From Polychytrium aggregatum (lineage: Eukaryota > Chytridiomycota > Chytridiomycetes > Polychytriales), in the NCBI RefSeq assembly GCF_025602895.1, contig NW_026516215.1, forward strand, positions 496,001 to 560,000: a stretch of DNA of 64,000 nucleotides, written 5' to 3'. The notes beneath the pieces were generated by a model. The model made no database searches. It was not told the origin of the DNA and was given only the letters and a program-made list of their open reading frames with translations. Positions 1 to 10,900 of the stretch are shown in pieces. Every line of letters starts with the position of its first letter. The first letter of the stretch is position 1. The position numbers and the translations under genes were made by a program.

Positions 1-429
1 TGGACTTGGGCTGCCGTTGGGCCTATGTTGCCGTGGAGCTATGATGCTGTGGGACCTATGTTACCGTTGGGTCAGCCCACTGGCCCCGACCACTCTCGCC
101 GTTCCAACGGGCCACAATGTCTCTGTTCTCGAGCCAGGACATGTACTGACAGTGTCCTTTCCTACCCCTACTTGTCCCCAGGCCCGGCCAACTCCACTGC
201 TCCTTCCAGTGCCCCCATGGTCTCGGCGACCGCCATCGGCTCTGCCACTATCCCACTCTCGACTTGGATTCCCACTTCGTCGCCTTCCCCGTCGCAGAGC
301 TCCGGAAGCGGCGACCAGAGTGCCGTCAATGCCGCCCACAGCGACGCTCCTCCGTCCCGCACTCCGCCAATTGCTGCGTTCCTCACCACCCTCTCGGTTC
401 TGGTTGCCGGAGCTATTGTTTTGTTCTAA
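1..429 (+). CDS. 3' end of a Ser/Thr-rich, probably GPI-anchored surface protein (partial)
   Basis: Frame 1 is open from the window edge to a TAA at 427-429; the 5' end lies outside. The start of the visible part carries a seven-residue tandem repeat, AVGPMLP, encoded twice by similar but not identical DNA (about 13-36 and 46-69), which supports this reading frame. It is followed by a Pro/Ser/Thr-rich stretch (PSSAPMVSATAIGSATIPLS) and ends in a hydrophobic tail, AAFLTTLSVLVAGAIVLF, with nothing after it. A Ser/Thr-rich stalk followed by a hydrophobic C-terminus is the usual form of a fungal GPI-anchor signal, so a wall or membrane surface protein is inferred. A possible in-frame 39-nt GT...AG segment at 143-181 was left as coding. 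No family could be recognised. Confidence 0.5.
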   Translation, partial: WTWAAVGPMLPWSYDAVGPMLPLGQPTGPDHSRRSNGPQCLCSRARTCTDSVLSYPYLSPGPANSTAPSSAPMVSATAIGSATIPLSTWIPTSSPSPSQSSGSGDQSAVNAAHSDAPPSRTPPIAAFLTTLSVLVAGAIVLF

Positions 430-1417
430 TCCTCCACTCTCTCACCTCCATTTTTCTCCCTGGCGTCGGTTGCTCGGTGCAAACTCCACCCATCCTCACG
501 CAAAATCCATCTCCCCACGGCTCCTTTGCCTGTCCCCTCCCCTCTTCATGTCCACTGTGCATCGATTATCGGCACCTGTCCTCCAGATCGTCGTGCGGTC
601 GTGCCCGGAGCTAGCTCTGCGGCCCCTCCACTAAGCACCATACATGCAGCGCTTTCTCCGCCTCCTGATATTGGTCGCGCTGGGTGAAGGTTTCCTGCCA
701 CCTTCTCAGTTTTTTGCTGGTCGTCTCCCCCCCCCTCGCTCTGCTGTCGGGCTCGATGGCCGTCCCTCCTTGTCTTTTTGTTGGCATATTCATTATAATG
801 TATGTACACTATTTCAGAAAATAACAGCGGGCCACAGTCTCACTTCAATCGAACATGTTTTCTGAAAGAGCTTGCGTCCAACGGAGGCCCCTCTGCAATC
901 AAGCCTGATGAGCTCGGCAACCTCCAGGTGAAGACCGTGGGTCGCCCTTTTGGCCCTCACAATCGCCCAGCGATGCAAAAGTCCAAGTGTGTGGCAGACA
1001 GATGATCATGGTTTTGGTCAAAGTCTAGTCTTGATCATGGTCGCGGCCCGCACAAGATGCTACGAGCCAACAATTCACCTGTGGGCTGGACCAGATTGCA
1101 GAAGGCTCGACACACCACAGGGATGGGTCGTTGTTCTCGTGCACAATGATCTTGGATCCGCATGATCGATTTTGTGAGCGATCCTCAGCTCGTCCGTCGT
1201 AGTTGTGGCTGCTGCACCGATGCCGTGATTACAGAGAGAGGAACAGCATGGCTCGCGGGAAGCAATGGCGATGCGAATGATGAGGATGTGTGTATTGTGG
1301 AGTCCAGGACAGGTTGCCGACGAACCCAGAACCACGACATCCGGTGTCATTCGGCCCGCAATCAAAATCTTGGAAATGGAGTCAGCCATCGTTGATCGAG
1401 CCGACACGGGATGCCTC
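430..1417. other. intergenic, convergent 3' flanks
   Basis: This stretch lies between the stop codons of the partial surface-protein gene (+) and the small membrane-protein gene (-). ORFs of 60-150 codons occur on both strands but none shows family similarity, splice continuity or a hydrophobic pattern that supports a gene. It is read as two 3' UTRs plus spacer. Confidence 0.5.
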
Positions 1418-1973
1418 CTATGCCTTTGCAGAGCCGCTGTTGCTGCTGCCACTACTTGTGATCTCCTTGTCTATGATCTCTTCGATCTTGGACCGGGCCG
1501 CCGTCTGCGGCTTGGGTGCCGGAAATGCCTCCTCGAGCCTGTACGAGGCAATCACCCCACAGAGCGCAAAGGTGAAGAGTCCTGGGTGCCGCCAACGGGT
1601 CCAGGTCGTTCGTTGGCATTCGTATGGTGGGGGGGGAGGGCGGTTGTTGGTACGCAAAAAAATGGTGTTGAGGGAAGTGCGGTTCGCCAGCACCAAAGGC
1701 GGCAAAAGCAGCGGCATTTAGCATTATGAGCACCATGTCCAGCCCTTCTAAACCCGAGGAGCACCCATTGCGATGCCGGACGCTCGAGCAGCACCAGTCT
1801 CATGGTCCTCTGTTCATGCACGGTCCATCCTCACCAAGGCTAACATAGAGCTTCTGTCTTGGCGGCAGGCGCTGGTAGGCAGCTCCGAAATCGCCAACCG
1901 CAGGCGCCTTGGGCTTTGGGGAGGGATCGTGCTTGGATGGATACGCCGGAGTGGGTTTCGGTTTGGCAGACAT
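1418..1973 (-). CDS. small single-pass membrane protein, function unknown
   Basis: Three exons on the minus strand, 1973-1835, 1747-1694 and 1581-1418, give 118 aa. Donors and acceptors are GTGAGG/TTTAG and GTGCTG/CCCAG, and phases are consistent (1,1). The N-terminus (starting MSAKPKPTP) is Pro/Lys-rich. One long hydrophobic segment, about residues 50-77, is assembled across the second intron (AAAFAAFG joined to LFTFALCG); this continuity is the main evidence for the splice model. The C-terminus is charged and then Ser/Gly-rich, ending SGSAKA. Size and layout resemble small mitochondrial inner-membrane or ER proteins, but no family is recognised. The stop is convergent with the partial gene at 1-429. 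Confidence 0.65.
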
Positions 1974-2522
1974 TGTGGCGATCAGGTACGGATGCTTGGG
2001 GGGGGGGAGATGGTGGCGGGGACAGCGTCGGGTAGACGACTGAGAGCCGGTGGCAGATGGACGGCGAGACAGGCAACCAATATCCAAGTCTGGCTGGTCT
2101 CGATCGCATCGGGCCGAGAGGCAAAGAAAAAAACGAGCCATTCGCGTCAGCCCTCCATGCCCAACGGCAGAGCCGACCAGTGCCTGCGACTCTGGGATAT
2201 CTCAGACACATGTCGGTCGTTCAAAAATACTGTATTCGTGTTCACAATAACAACAACAACAATAACAACAACAATAACAACAAAAATAACAGCAAAAAGT
2301 GTACAGCGATGCATATGCCGAGTTGAGAGAAATGGCCGAGTGATACATCGAGGGCCACGCATTCACGACAGAATTGGTTTTGCACACGCAGGGCGCTTCC
2401 GGCCGTGCTCTCTTCGGGGTCTGATTGCCACGATTGCTGTTGCGACAGTGCCGAGGAGGAATTGGGCCCCATGAATGGCAGAGCCCGAGCGATATCTGCT
2501 TGGGTCCGGTGGGTGATGGCGT
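1974..2522. other. spacer with CAA-type microsatellite
   Basis: The spacer separates the start of the small membrane gene from the stop of the iron transporter. A CAA/CAATAA tract at 2244-2293 creates a long poly-Leu ORF on the minus strand that is a repeat artefact. No gene is supported. Confidence 0.5.
2244..2293. repeat. CAA/CAATAA microsatellite
   Basis: About 50 bp of imperfect CAA units with interspersed TAA, lying in the spacer 3' of the iron transporter gene. Confidence 0.9.
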
Positions 2523-4305
2523 CTAGAAGAACCCTGCCTCGGGCTGCGGAATCACTTTGGCAACTCCGAAAGCAGCGCCTGAGGCCAGGGCGCCGATGAA
2601 TGCCGTTTGAAGGGCGCTCACAAGTGGTTTGGCTGTTCCAAGGATCCGGGCCTTGGCGTATCCAAAGACGAGCAGAACAAAGATGGTAAAGGCCACCGAC
2701 ACCAGCAGAGCCGTCTGAGAGTCGGCAATCAAGATGTACGGAATCAGAGGAACCAGGCCGCCGATCTGTTGGGGAGTGCGAGAGTTCATTTGAGCATCGC
2801 GATGATTTGTTGAGGATGTACCGGCGGTGCATTTGGGCAGGTTGTGTCCAATGATGGTGTCCGCAACCGAGAGTGAATGGCATCGGCAATGGAGTAAGAG
2901 GACGTGCGGGCGCCGATCAGAAATATGGCTCGTCGTCGACACGATGCTGATGAGACACTGACAAGCGAGGCTCCTATCCCGCAGCCGGAGACCCGGCCAG
3001 CACAACCACAGTGCAGTCACAGTGTGGTCACAGTGTAGTCACAGCACAGTCACAGCACAGACGCAAACCGATCGTGACACTTACAAAGTAGGACGATCCA
3101 ATGGTCAGGGCCGAAATCTACTCGGGATCAAAAGTCGGGAATGACGGCAATCGTGGTTAGAGTGCCATCAGCGGCTCGAGTGGTGGTGGGGCCCCGCCCG
3201 AGCCGCACCCGTGGTCAATAGTTAACAGATCACTTGGTGCTTGGCCAAAACCAGGACCCCGGACGAGAGCGCCATACTCACCCAGGTTCGGCTGGGGTCA
3301 GGCTTCTCCAGGCAGAGCTCAAACTTCATCATAAAGTCGACCCATTTTTCGGGGTCGGCCTTGAGGCCATCCAGCAGGGGCTGCAGGGCTTCCTTACTCA
3401 GGCCGTAGGGCTCAAAGATCTCAACGATCTCAGCCTCCTCGTGATCGGGGAGCTCCTTGACTTCAAACTGCTCGCGTTTGCGCTCGGCGTCGTAGTGCTC
3501 AATCTCGGACCGGCCAGCGAGCCATCCACCAAGGCCCATGGAAATGGCGCCGGCAACGATTTCTGGCAGTGTCAGCCATAAGCCCGACGGCAGAGAGCGG
3601 CGTGGGAGAAGCGGACGTCAGCACAACCGTGGGCGGGCGCGAGAAATGGCGCAGTGTGCGCATGTCCAACAGAGCCCGGACCAGAGGGCAAATGTACGCC
3701 AGGCGAGGACGACGATGGAATGGAAAGGGAGCATACCCGCCATGCCTGCCAGGACGACGAGCCGGGAGTTTCCGAGGGCGGCCAGGCCGGCAGCCAGGGC
3801 AAAGGGGACCGTCAGGCCATCCGAGAGTCTGAGAGAGCACGATCAGGTCGATCGAAGCGAGAGAGCGGATGAGAAACCCAGCGAGCCACACGAGGGCCGC
3901 AAGTTGCAGCAGGGACACATCCAGGAAGCGATCGCCTGGGCCGAGCAAGCCAGCAGTTGGCAGGACATGGAAACCAAATGGGCCGATCCATCCCAGCTCC
4001 GACGATCCGAGACGATCCGAGACGATCCGAGGCAGCCTGAAACGGTCTGAGATGATCGCCTCCGCAGGCAGCGCAGATCAGCACGCAACGGACTCGTACC
4101 CGACAATGATATCTCGAAGGACCTCAGCACCCTCAAAGTGGGGCTCGATGTGGCTATCGAAGCTGGAGACGCTGGGGGCTTTGCTGCTGGTGATGGTCTG
4201 GCTTTCTTCTTGGATCTGGACGGCGACATTGGCGGAACCGTAGTCTTGGGTGACCGAGGGAGGTGCGCTTGATCCTGACGCCTTGAGGAGGGGCTGGGAG
4301 CTCAT
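2523..4305 (-). CDS. CCC1: Ccc1/VIT1-family vacuolar iron (Fe2+/Mn2+) transporter
   Basis: Five minus-strand exons (4305-4100, 3828-3737, 3562-3282, 3117-3085, 2765-2523) give 284 aa with phases 2,1,0,0. VIT-family signatures run in order: HxExHF followed by RDIIVG (about residues 50-69), then SDGLTVPFALAAGLAALG for the first helix, EIVAGAISMGLGGWLAGRSE, then the soluble metal-binding segment rich in Glu (EEAEIVEIF, WVDFMMKFEL). SALTIGSSYF and IGGLVPLIPYILI begin the last helices, and the protein ends after AASGAAFG-like small residues. The known role of the family is to move cytosolic iron or manganese into the vacuole as storage and detoxification. Exon 4 is only 33 nt but is required to complete the conserved SALTIG helix. 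Introns 1 and 4 contain small tandem repeats. The start at 4305 is the first Met upstream of the conserved region. Confidence 0.95.
3007..3060. repeat. minisatellite in CCC1 intron 4
   Basis: Tandem 10-11 bp units of the type AGTCACAGTGT repeated about five times inside the last intron of the iron transporter gene. Confidence 0.8.
4001..4030. repeat. 10-bp tandem repeat in CCC1 intron 1
   Basis: Three exact copies of GACGATCCGA inside the first intron of the iron transporter gene. Confidence 0.9.
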
Positions 4306-4737
4306 TTGCGGCTGGATATCTGGGGAGGGGGAAAGTAGATGGGCGAGATGGCGGGAGAAGATCGATCGACAGAGTATCTGCCAGCGAGCGGGAAGTCAGG
4401 CCTTTTGATGATCGAGAAAAAAAGGGGGGGGGCCATGAGTGGTTCGTCGGCGATTGGCCACGAGGCCGAAAGGACGGTCGTTGCCCTCGCGCGGGTGGAC
4501 TGACAAATGGCTCCGACAAGGCAGTGGGGAAAGCGATTTCGGAGATTGCGAATGCTGTGGGGCAGGACATTGGCTGCCGAGGCCGAAGAGGCGAAGCGGT
4601 GGCAGTCTGGGGAGGGAAACGATCGGCGTTGCAGGGATCGCACGCAGGCAATAACGAGTGCAGGGTACCGTGGACGATCGTCGATGGCGAACAGCGGTGA
4701 ACGGCGATGTGATAGTGATGATAGCGATGATGTGGTG

Positions 4738-4824
4738 CTATGCTTGATGCTATGCTTGATGCTATGCTTGATGCTATGCTTGATGCTATGCTTGATGCTA
4801 TGCTTGATGCTATGCTTGATGCTA
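4738..4824. repeat. 12-bp minisatellite, about 7 units
   Basis: Near-perfect head-to-tail copies of TATGCTTGATGC. The length is a multiple of three, so all frames stay open (SIAS..., IKHS... on the minus strand). It lies immediately before the dispersed repeat copy at 4840. Confidence 0.95.
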
Positions 4825-4839
4825 CAGCGAACCCACAAC

Positions 4840-5062
4840 GAAATGGCACACTCGTTTGAGCCAGGACAGTTGTTGTTTTCTGGAACCTGAGTACACCCAC
4901 CTACGCATTGCCATCATGACCAAGTGTATTCAAGACCATGCTTCCCAAACCAACGAAACAGAGATTGCCAACCAGGACGGAAACAGTCGCATGGCTTGCT
5001 CACTGGAGCCTACAGATCAGCAGACTTGTGTCGTCGATGCCAGAAAGTGACTGTCCCGTTTC
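4840..5062 (+). mobile_element. dispersed inverted-terminus repeat, copy A
   Basis: Begins GAAATGGCACACT and ends with the inverted form AGTGACTGTCCCGTTTC, giving short imperfect terminal inverted repeats. Inside are GAGCCAGGACAG, CCTGAGTACACCC, GTGTATTCAAGACC, then ACAGTCGCATGGCTTGCTCA and CCTACAGATCAGCAGACTTG. These words recur in the same order in the copies at 16025, 20834, 33788 (minus strand) and 49829. It has no coding capacity, so it is read as a non-autonomous, MITE-like element, or at least a dispersed repeat family. Confidence 0.65.
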
Positions 5063-5459
5063 TTGGTGGACCGAATGTATCACCAGCCCACAATCGCTGC
5101 AATGGTAACCTTGGCCACCCCCAGGTCCTGCTTGATGTGGCACTCGATGTAGTAGGTTGGAGCCAGTTGGTTTTGATGCAGAACTCGATGGAACGGCTGT
5201 TGTATCTGAGCCTGGAAGACGAGACTGCCGCGGTCGATTGCAAGATCGATTCATGTTTGATGACTGTGGCAGTGCCTGTGGCAGTACAAGAGCAACAACG
5301 AGTCCAGCCATCAAGCCATCGGATCGAGCCAGGATTGTGTGTGTGGCTTGGACTTGCTCCGCCTCCAATTGCCAGGGGTTTGGCTTGCTTCGCCACGACC
5401 TGCCTCTCTCCTGTCCACTTCCATCATCGCCCTGTTTCCTCCCTCCTGTCTCCGTCAAC

Positions 5460-7037
5460 ATGGCTAGCATGAACGAGCCCGCTTCAACCACAGTATCATC
5501 TGCCACTCAGCAAACGCAAGCAGAAGCCAGAACAGCTTCGTCGATGCCCGATATCGCCCAGCTCTCACTCGATTACGACCCTGACATCGTCACCATCATC
5601 TGCTGCAACGACGGTTTCCAACACGCCCTCGATTTGAACACCATTAAAACCCTGCTGCGAGTGTGCAGCAGAGTCCGACCCCTCCTGAGCTCCAAGGTAT
5701 CTCGCTTCCACGGCTGGTGCCAGAATGCAGGACTGTACAATCCAGACGGACAACTGAGGATCGGCCTCACACCAAGCGACCAGATTGCCATCTCGCTTCA
5801 TTGTGATGATCAAGACACAGCCAACAGATCCTGGCTCGCTGCTCAGGCAGACCGGGGAAACGCTGCTGCATCGTACTTCCTGGCACGGATCCTCCAAGTC
5901 GATCTCGACAAGCAGCAGTCTGCGGATGAATCTGACCGGGTGACCACCCATAATCAAACCTTTCGCCATCTGCAAAGGGCTGCCAACGCAAACCACACGA
6001 TCGCACAGTTCCACCTGGCTAGATGCTATCACGATGGCACTGGAGTCGATCGAAACCATACCAAGGCCGTCGAACTGTATCGCACTCTTGCAGATCGGGG
6101 AATCCCTCAGACTCAAATCTCTCTCGGTCGCTGTTACGAGAATGGCGAAGGAGTCGATCAAGATTACGATGCCGCCATCGAGTGGTATTCCAAGGCTGCA
6201 GACCAGGGTAGTGAAGACGGTCGACTGCATATCGTATTCCTCAGAGCCTGGTTCTCGTTCATCGGCCGTGGTGTCGATAAGAACGACGTCGATGCCTTCA
6301 ATCGCTGGCAGGAAGTCAGCACCCTGTCCACCGACCCAGTCCTCAAACCCATCGCCACTCACATGGTGGGATGGATGTACTATCTCGGCCGGGGCACCGT
6401 GCGAGACAAACAGCAAGGTGCCAAGATTATCCGAGAGAACGAATCGGATGAGTTCAAGCTCGCAGAGGCTGAATGTCTGGCAGTGCGATGGAATATCATC
6501 GAGTCCTCATCTGCAGCCTGGAAGTTCTTCGAACTGTGCCAGCTGGGATCGGACCGAGACTGGCTATGTAGACACTTGATGGCCGTGTGTGTGTTCCTTG
6601 AATTCGGATACATCAAGGACAAGAAGGAGGCAGCCGGCATCTTTGAGCAGCTCGCCAACGAGGGCCACAGTGACAGCCAGCTATGGATCGGAGTGTGCTA
6701 CTGCTATGGCCAAGGAGTATCGAAGGACAAGGAGAAGGCATTCGAGTGGCTCAGCAAATCCGCCGATCAAGACAATTCGTACGGGCAGTGGATGGTCGGC
6801 ATGTGCTACTGCTGGGGATACGGCGTCGACAAGGACCACTCCAAGGAAGTCGAGTGGTATCGCAAATCGGCCGAGCAAGGGAATCGATACGGGCAAAACG
6901 CTCTCGGCTACTGTTACCACGGTGGCAGAGGTGTCCCCGAGGACATCGACACCGCCGTCTTCTGGTATCGCAAGTCCGCCGACCAGGGTTACGAAGGTGC
7001 CATCGACAAACTCAAGGAACTCGGCAAGTGGCCTTGA
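5460..7037 (+). CDS. Sel1-like repeat protein
   Basis: Intronless, 525 aa, with ATG at 5460 following a CT-rich leader that ends GTCAACATGG. The open frame extends upstream to 5157, but this Met starts the recognisable sequence. The first 150 residues (YDPDIVTIICCNDGF..., SRVRPLLSSKV) form a non-repeat head. The rest consists of Sel1 repeats of about 36 residues with the pattern YYxGxGVxxDxxKAxEWYxKAADQGxxxxQxxLGxCY; clear copies are DGTGVDRNHTKAVELYRTLA, NGEGVDQDYDAAIEWYSKAA, YGQGVSKDKEKAFEWLSKSA, WGYGVDKDHSKEVEWYRKSA and GGRGVPEDIDTAVFWYRKSA. Sel1 repeats form alpha-solenoids that act as adaptor surfaces, for example in chitin synthase regulation and ER quality control. The exact partner is not inferable. 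It lacks introns unlike most neighbours. Confidence 0.92.
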   Translation: MASMNEPASTTVSSATQQTQAEARTASSMPDIAQLSLDYDPDIVTIICCNDGFQHALDLNTIKTLLRVCSRVRPLLSSKVSRFHGWCQNAGLYNPDGQLRIGLTPSDQIAISLHCDDQDTANRSWLAAQADRGNAAASYFLARILQVDLDKQQSADESDRVTTHNQTFRHLQRAANANHTIAQFHLARCYHDGTGVDRNHTKAVELYRTLADRGIPQTQISLGRCYENGEGVDQDYDAAIEWYSKAADQGSEDGRLHIVFLRAWFSFIGRGVDKNDVDAFNRWQEVSTLSTDPVLKPIATHMVGWMYYLGRGTVRDKQQGAKIIRENESDEFKLAEAECLAVRWNIIESSSAAWKFFELCQLGSDRDWLCRHLMAVCVFLEFGYIKDKKEAAGIFEQLANEGHSDSQLWIGVCYCYGQGVSKDKEKAFEWLSKSADQDNSYGQWMVGMCYCWGYGVDKDHSKEVEWYRKSAEQGNRYGQNALGYCYHGGRGVPEDIDTAVFWYRKSADQGYEGAIDKLKELGKWP

Positions 7038-7908
7038 TCCACTGAGTACCACTCCCAAACCATCACATTCCGATACTGAACATGCAAACAGAGCAACCAA
7101 GCCGCTCACTCCCATCCCAGGCACCACGATACCAATGAGTGGACTTGCAAAGTGGTTTCCATTGAGTGGCAATGACCGAGCGATGTTGTATTTGACATTC
7201 AATACATCCATTACTCACACTAAACACATTGTGCTGTCTCATATCCATTGCACATATTGATCGACCGAGAGAAACACCCAATGACTCGAAAACGACAACT
7301 CTATCATTACAATCGATACTCGTTCTGCACCCATAGATGGTGGAAAGAGTCAGCACGACCCAGACCATCCTCCCTCGATCCGACACCAGGCAGCTTTCTG
7401 GTCCACCCTCGATCTGACCCAGAGAGCGACTGGAGGCCTCACTCGGAGGCGTGTAGCTTGGCTGGACGCAGGCCATCACATACCGCAGTGACATGTGGGA
7501 GTAATGGGTATAGTGTTAACGGGTGATGGTGATACGATGTGATGATTAACATGGCTCGCCTTGGACACATCGCGATCCACCAACGCAGACCAACGATCAG
7601 TCCAGAGCATCACATCCGCGAGGACAAGAGCGATCGGTGGTGGCCTGATCCGCCCCACCCCAATGGCAATAGGACGCCCTCGCTCCCCACATATGTCCCT
7701 GTGCGTCGACCTCTGCGCTCGCCCGCTTGGCCCGACTGGCGGTTCTTCCTCTGTCCAGATCTCGGCCTGGCTTGCTGGATCGCCCCCCTCCAGCGCTCTT
7801 GTCCGGACTCTGACCTACTGTATCATCCAGCCCGCATCCACGTCTCCATCCACATCTACCTCCGCATCTACATCTACATCCGCGCCAACCGACTCGCTGC
7901 CTGTCGCT
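7038..7908. other. intergenic between the Sel1 gene and WDR48
   Basis: 3' flank of the Sel1-repeat gene and 5' flank of WDR48. ORFs overlapping this region do not extend any conserved domain. Pyrimidine-rich and TCCATC/TCTACATC repeats at about 7840-7890 precede the WDR48 start. Confidence 0.5.
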
Positions 7909-10900
7909 ATGGTCAAGAGTCTCCAGTCCCGGGTCTCGTATTCCATTCCTGGTCCAGGCCCGCTCAACGCCCACTCTCGAGGCATCAATGCCCTGGCCCT
8001 CGATCTTACCACCCCCGTCTCGCCGACATTCTCCAACCCTGCCTCTGGCATCCTATACACTGCTGGTCGCGATGGTCTCATCCATGCCTGGGATCTAAAC
8101 ATAGACTTCAAGGCCTCCGAGGCCAATCTGCGCGAGCGTGAGCGGGCCATGCAGCAGAGGAGCATGCGCACCTCCATCTCCACCTCCAAGAGCAATCTGA
8201 ACCATCGCGCCTCAGTATCATCAAAGCGGTCGTCGGTCCTCCAGCCCCGGCATCTCCACGACAATGTCGACCACACCCTCTTCTACTCGCCCGAACTGAT
8301 GCCCGAGAACGCCGATCGAATCGACGATGCTTCCGTCCCGCCCCTCGACATCTCCGGCATTGCCAGCGAGGCCGGCTTCCATCTTCACCCATCATCGCAC
8401 AGGGCCCAGCCGCTGGCCATCAACACCTCGCCCGCGGCCCGTTTGAACCACGGTAGCCTATACGACTCGCCCCAGACTGGGCTCGAGAAACGTACGGCCT
8501 CGGGCTCCTACGACGACCAATGGAGCTTTCGCACTCACGGCGGCCTGCTCCGCAAAACCCGCAGCGTCACCTTCACCGACCCCTCGCTCCCTATGGCAAG
8601 AACCATGTCCAAGAGCGGCTCCTCTGCGGCTGTCGAGAAGATGGCTCTGTCGCCAAAGTTCGAGATGGTACCGTCACGGATTTGACACAGCTGCTTCCCT
8701 ATGGTTTTTGGATCGGGTCTGTTGGGGCGCTGCCCTCGCCCATGATTCCCTGGACTAACAAGTCATTTAACAACTACTCCCATCAGTACGTCCCTCCGGC
8801 AGCAACCCATCGACAGGTGTTTCAGCATCACAGCGACTGGGTCAACGACATTGTGCTCTGCAATGATAATCAGCAGCGTAAGCCCCCTCGCAACAGATCG
8901 ATGTCGACACGATGCCCGCTCTCGACGGCATTCCAACTACCTCACTCTTGGGTCAACATCTACGCACCATGAGACGTAACGACTCATCACTTTGGCTTTG
9001 TTGTCTATTCCTTCTATGTCCCTTCCCTCTATGCTCCCTCGCTCGGTGTCACCTCTTGCCGTATCCACAGTAATCTCGGCCTCGAACGACCGTCTGATCT
9101 ATCTTCGATCGTGCCACTCAAGCGGCGATCCCGTTCGGATTGGATTTCATGCCGACGCCGTCAAGCGGCTGGCTTACCCACGCGAGCGGAATTGGATCGT
9201 CTCGGGCGGACTCGACCACTGTGTTGTTCTTTGGGATCTGAACGAGGCTCGTGGAGCCATCAACAGCATAGCTGTGAACACTTTCCGCCGTGAGTACTGC
9301 CACGACCCGCTCCAGAGCATCGGTCGGCCCCTCCGTTCGGATTGTCGCTGGCTCGCTGCCGATTCTTGCCTTCATCGGCGTTGGCCTGGAGCTGCAACTC
9401 AGACGGTCTCTGCTTGCTTGATCAGACATCTCCAAGGAGACGAATCCCCAGTCCTCGGTCTATGCCTTGGCAACGAATCCCTCTGGGAGTGTTATTGTCT
9501 CGGGGGCGCCTGACAAGGTGGGCACCTGGATCTGCACCTGGTGGACTGTTCTGTCTCGACTGCTGTAATTTTGCGTTTGCACTGACTCGGCCTGGACACC
9601 TCAACCAGATTGTCCGAGTATGGGATCCTCGAACCAATGGAAATAATCCGCTTGCCCTGCCTGGACACACGGACAACATCAGAGACATTCTTGTGAGCGA
9701 CGACGGCCGATGGGTAAGTCCAGGCTCTCGATTGCGCCGTCATCCACCGCTCTTGAATGTGTGCCTCTCTCTTGAACATGTGTCTGCCTCTGACCCCACC
9801 ACTCCTGGCGTCCATCCAGGTCCTCTCGGCCTCGAGCGATACAACGATCAAGCTGTGGTCGCTCGCTGCCCCCCACCGCTGTGTTGTCACGTATACCCAC
9901 CACACCGAATCGGTCTGGGCCCTCGCCTCGAATCATCCCAACCTCGAGACGTTCTGGGCAGGAAGTCGCGATGGATTGGTGACCAAATTCAACAGGCGCC
10001 GACTCGGCGCTGGCGGCCCGGAAGAGGAGCTGGTGGATTGCGTGGCTGTATGCAAGGAGAATGGACCAGTGTCCAAGGTACCTTGTCTATAGCCTGGCAC
10101 TGGCTCAACTTGCGGCGACGTCTGTTGTCTGGCTCGTGGTTGGATCGCAAATCACCGTCGACATGAACCCAGCAGCTGTCTGGAGACTGTGTTTTTGCGA
10201 GCCCCCTCCCTTGGTCTGCGATCGTGCCACAGTCTAACTCGCCGTTGTGGTGACTCGACTGTCCCGGATATTTCTCTCCCAGATCGCCGCCATCGACGAT
10301 ATGTATCTATGGACGGCAACCCCACAGTCGTCAGTCAATCGATGGGTGAGTTGTGCAGTGTATGCAGCCGACGCAATGGAGGATTTGGTTGCTGTAAGGC
10401 AGGGCTCTGGTATACACCTCCAATGCCTCGGTTCACAATGCGGGCCGTATCCCTTGCGACCTTGTATTCCCCGTTCTGATGGCGAACCTTCTTTCTCGAT
10501 CCGAAGCGGGATATACCACTGCATGTGGCCACTGTCGAGGTTTCGTCGCCGACCACCCACGAAGACCATCCCGAGGTGATCATCATCCCTCCGTCAAGCA
10601 TCATCCACCAGCATCCCGTCATCTTCAACGATGCCGCCAGCTGGGATACGCGCCTTCGCTCTGCTTACAGCACCGATGATGGCGCGAGCTTCCGAACAGG
10701 GCTGGCAGGTACCTTTGCTCCCTCCGGCATGGTCGGACTTGACGAAAACGACAGTGCCGAGAGCCTCATCGAGCCTGTTTGGAGAATGCCAGACTCGACC
10801 ATCCAGGGTATGAAGCATATCAGCTCACGCACCGCCAAGCCTGGCCACTGGAATGGCTCTCGGTCCGTCCTGTACTTATATGGCGTCCGCCTGAATGCAC

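Larger units (their letters stand above)
4306..5459. other. divergent intergenic region between CCC1 and the Sel1 gene
   Basis: No gene is supported. It holds the upstream region of the iron transporter, a 12-bp minisatellite (4738-4824), one copy of the dispersed inverted-terminus repeat (4840-5062), and the upstream region of the Sel1-repeat gene. ORFs of 150-250 codons on the minus strand here are created by the 12-bp repeat, which cannot stop in any frame. Confidence 0.6.

Noticed and set aside
2202-2889. Poly-Leu ORFs on the minus strand
   Set aside because: Artefact of the CAA microsatellite.
4154-4900. Long minus-strand ORFs rich in SIAS and IKHS
   Set aside because: Produced by the 12-bp minisatellite, which cannot contain stops in phase.
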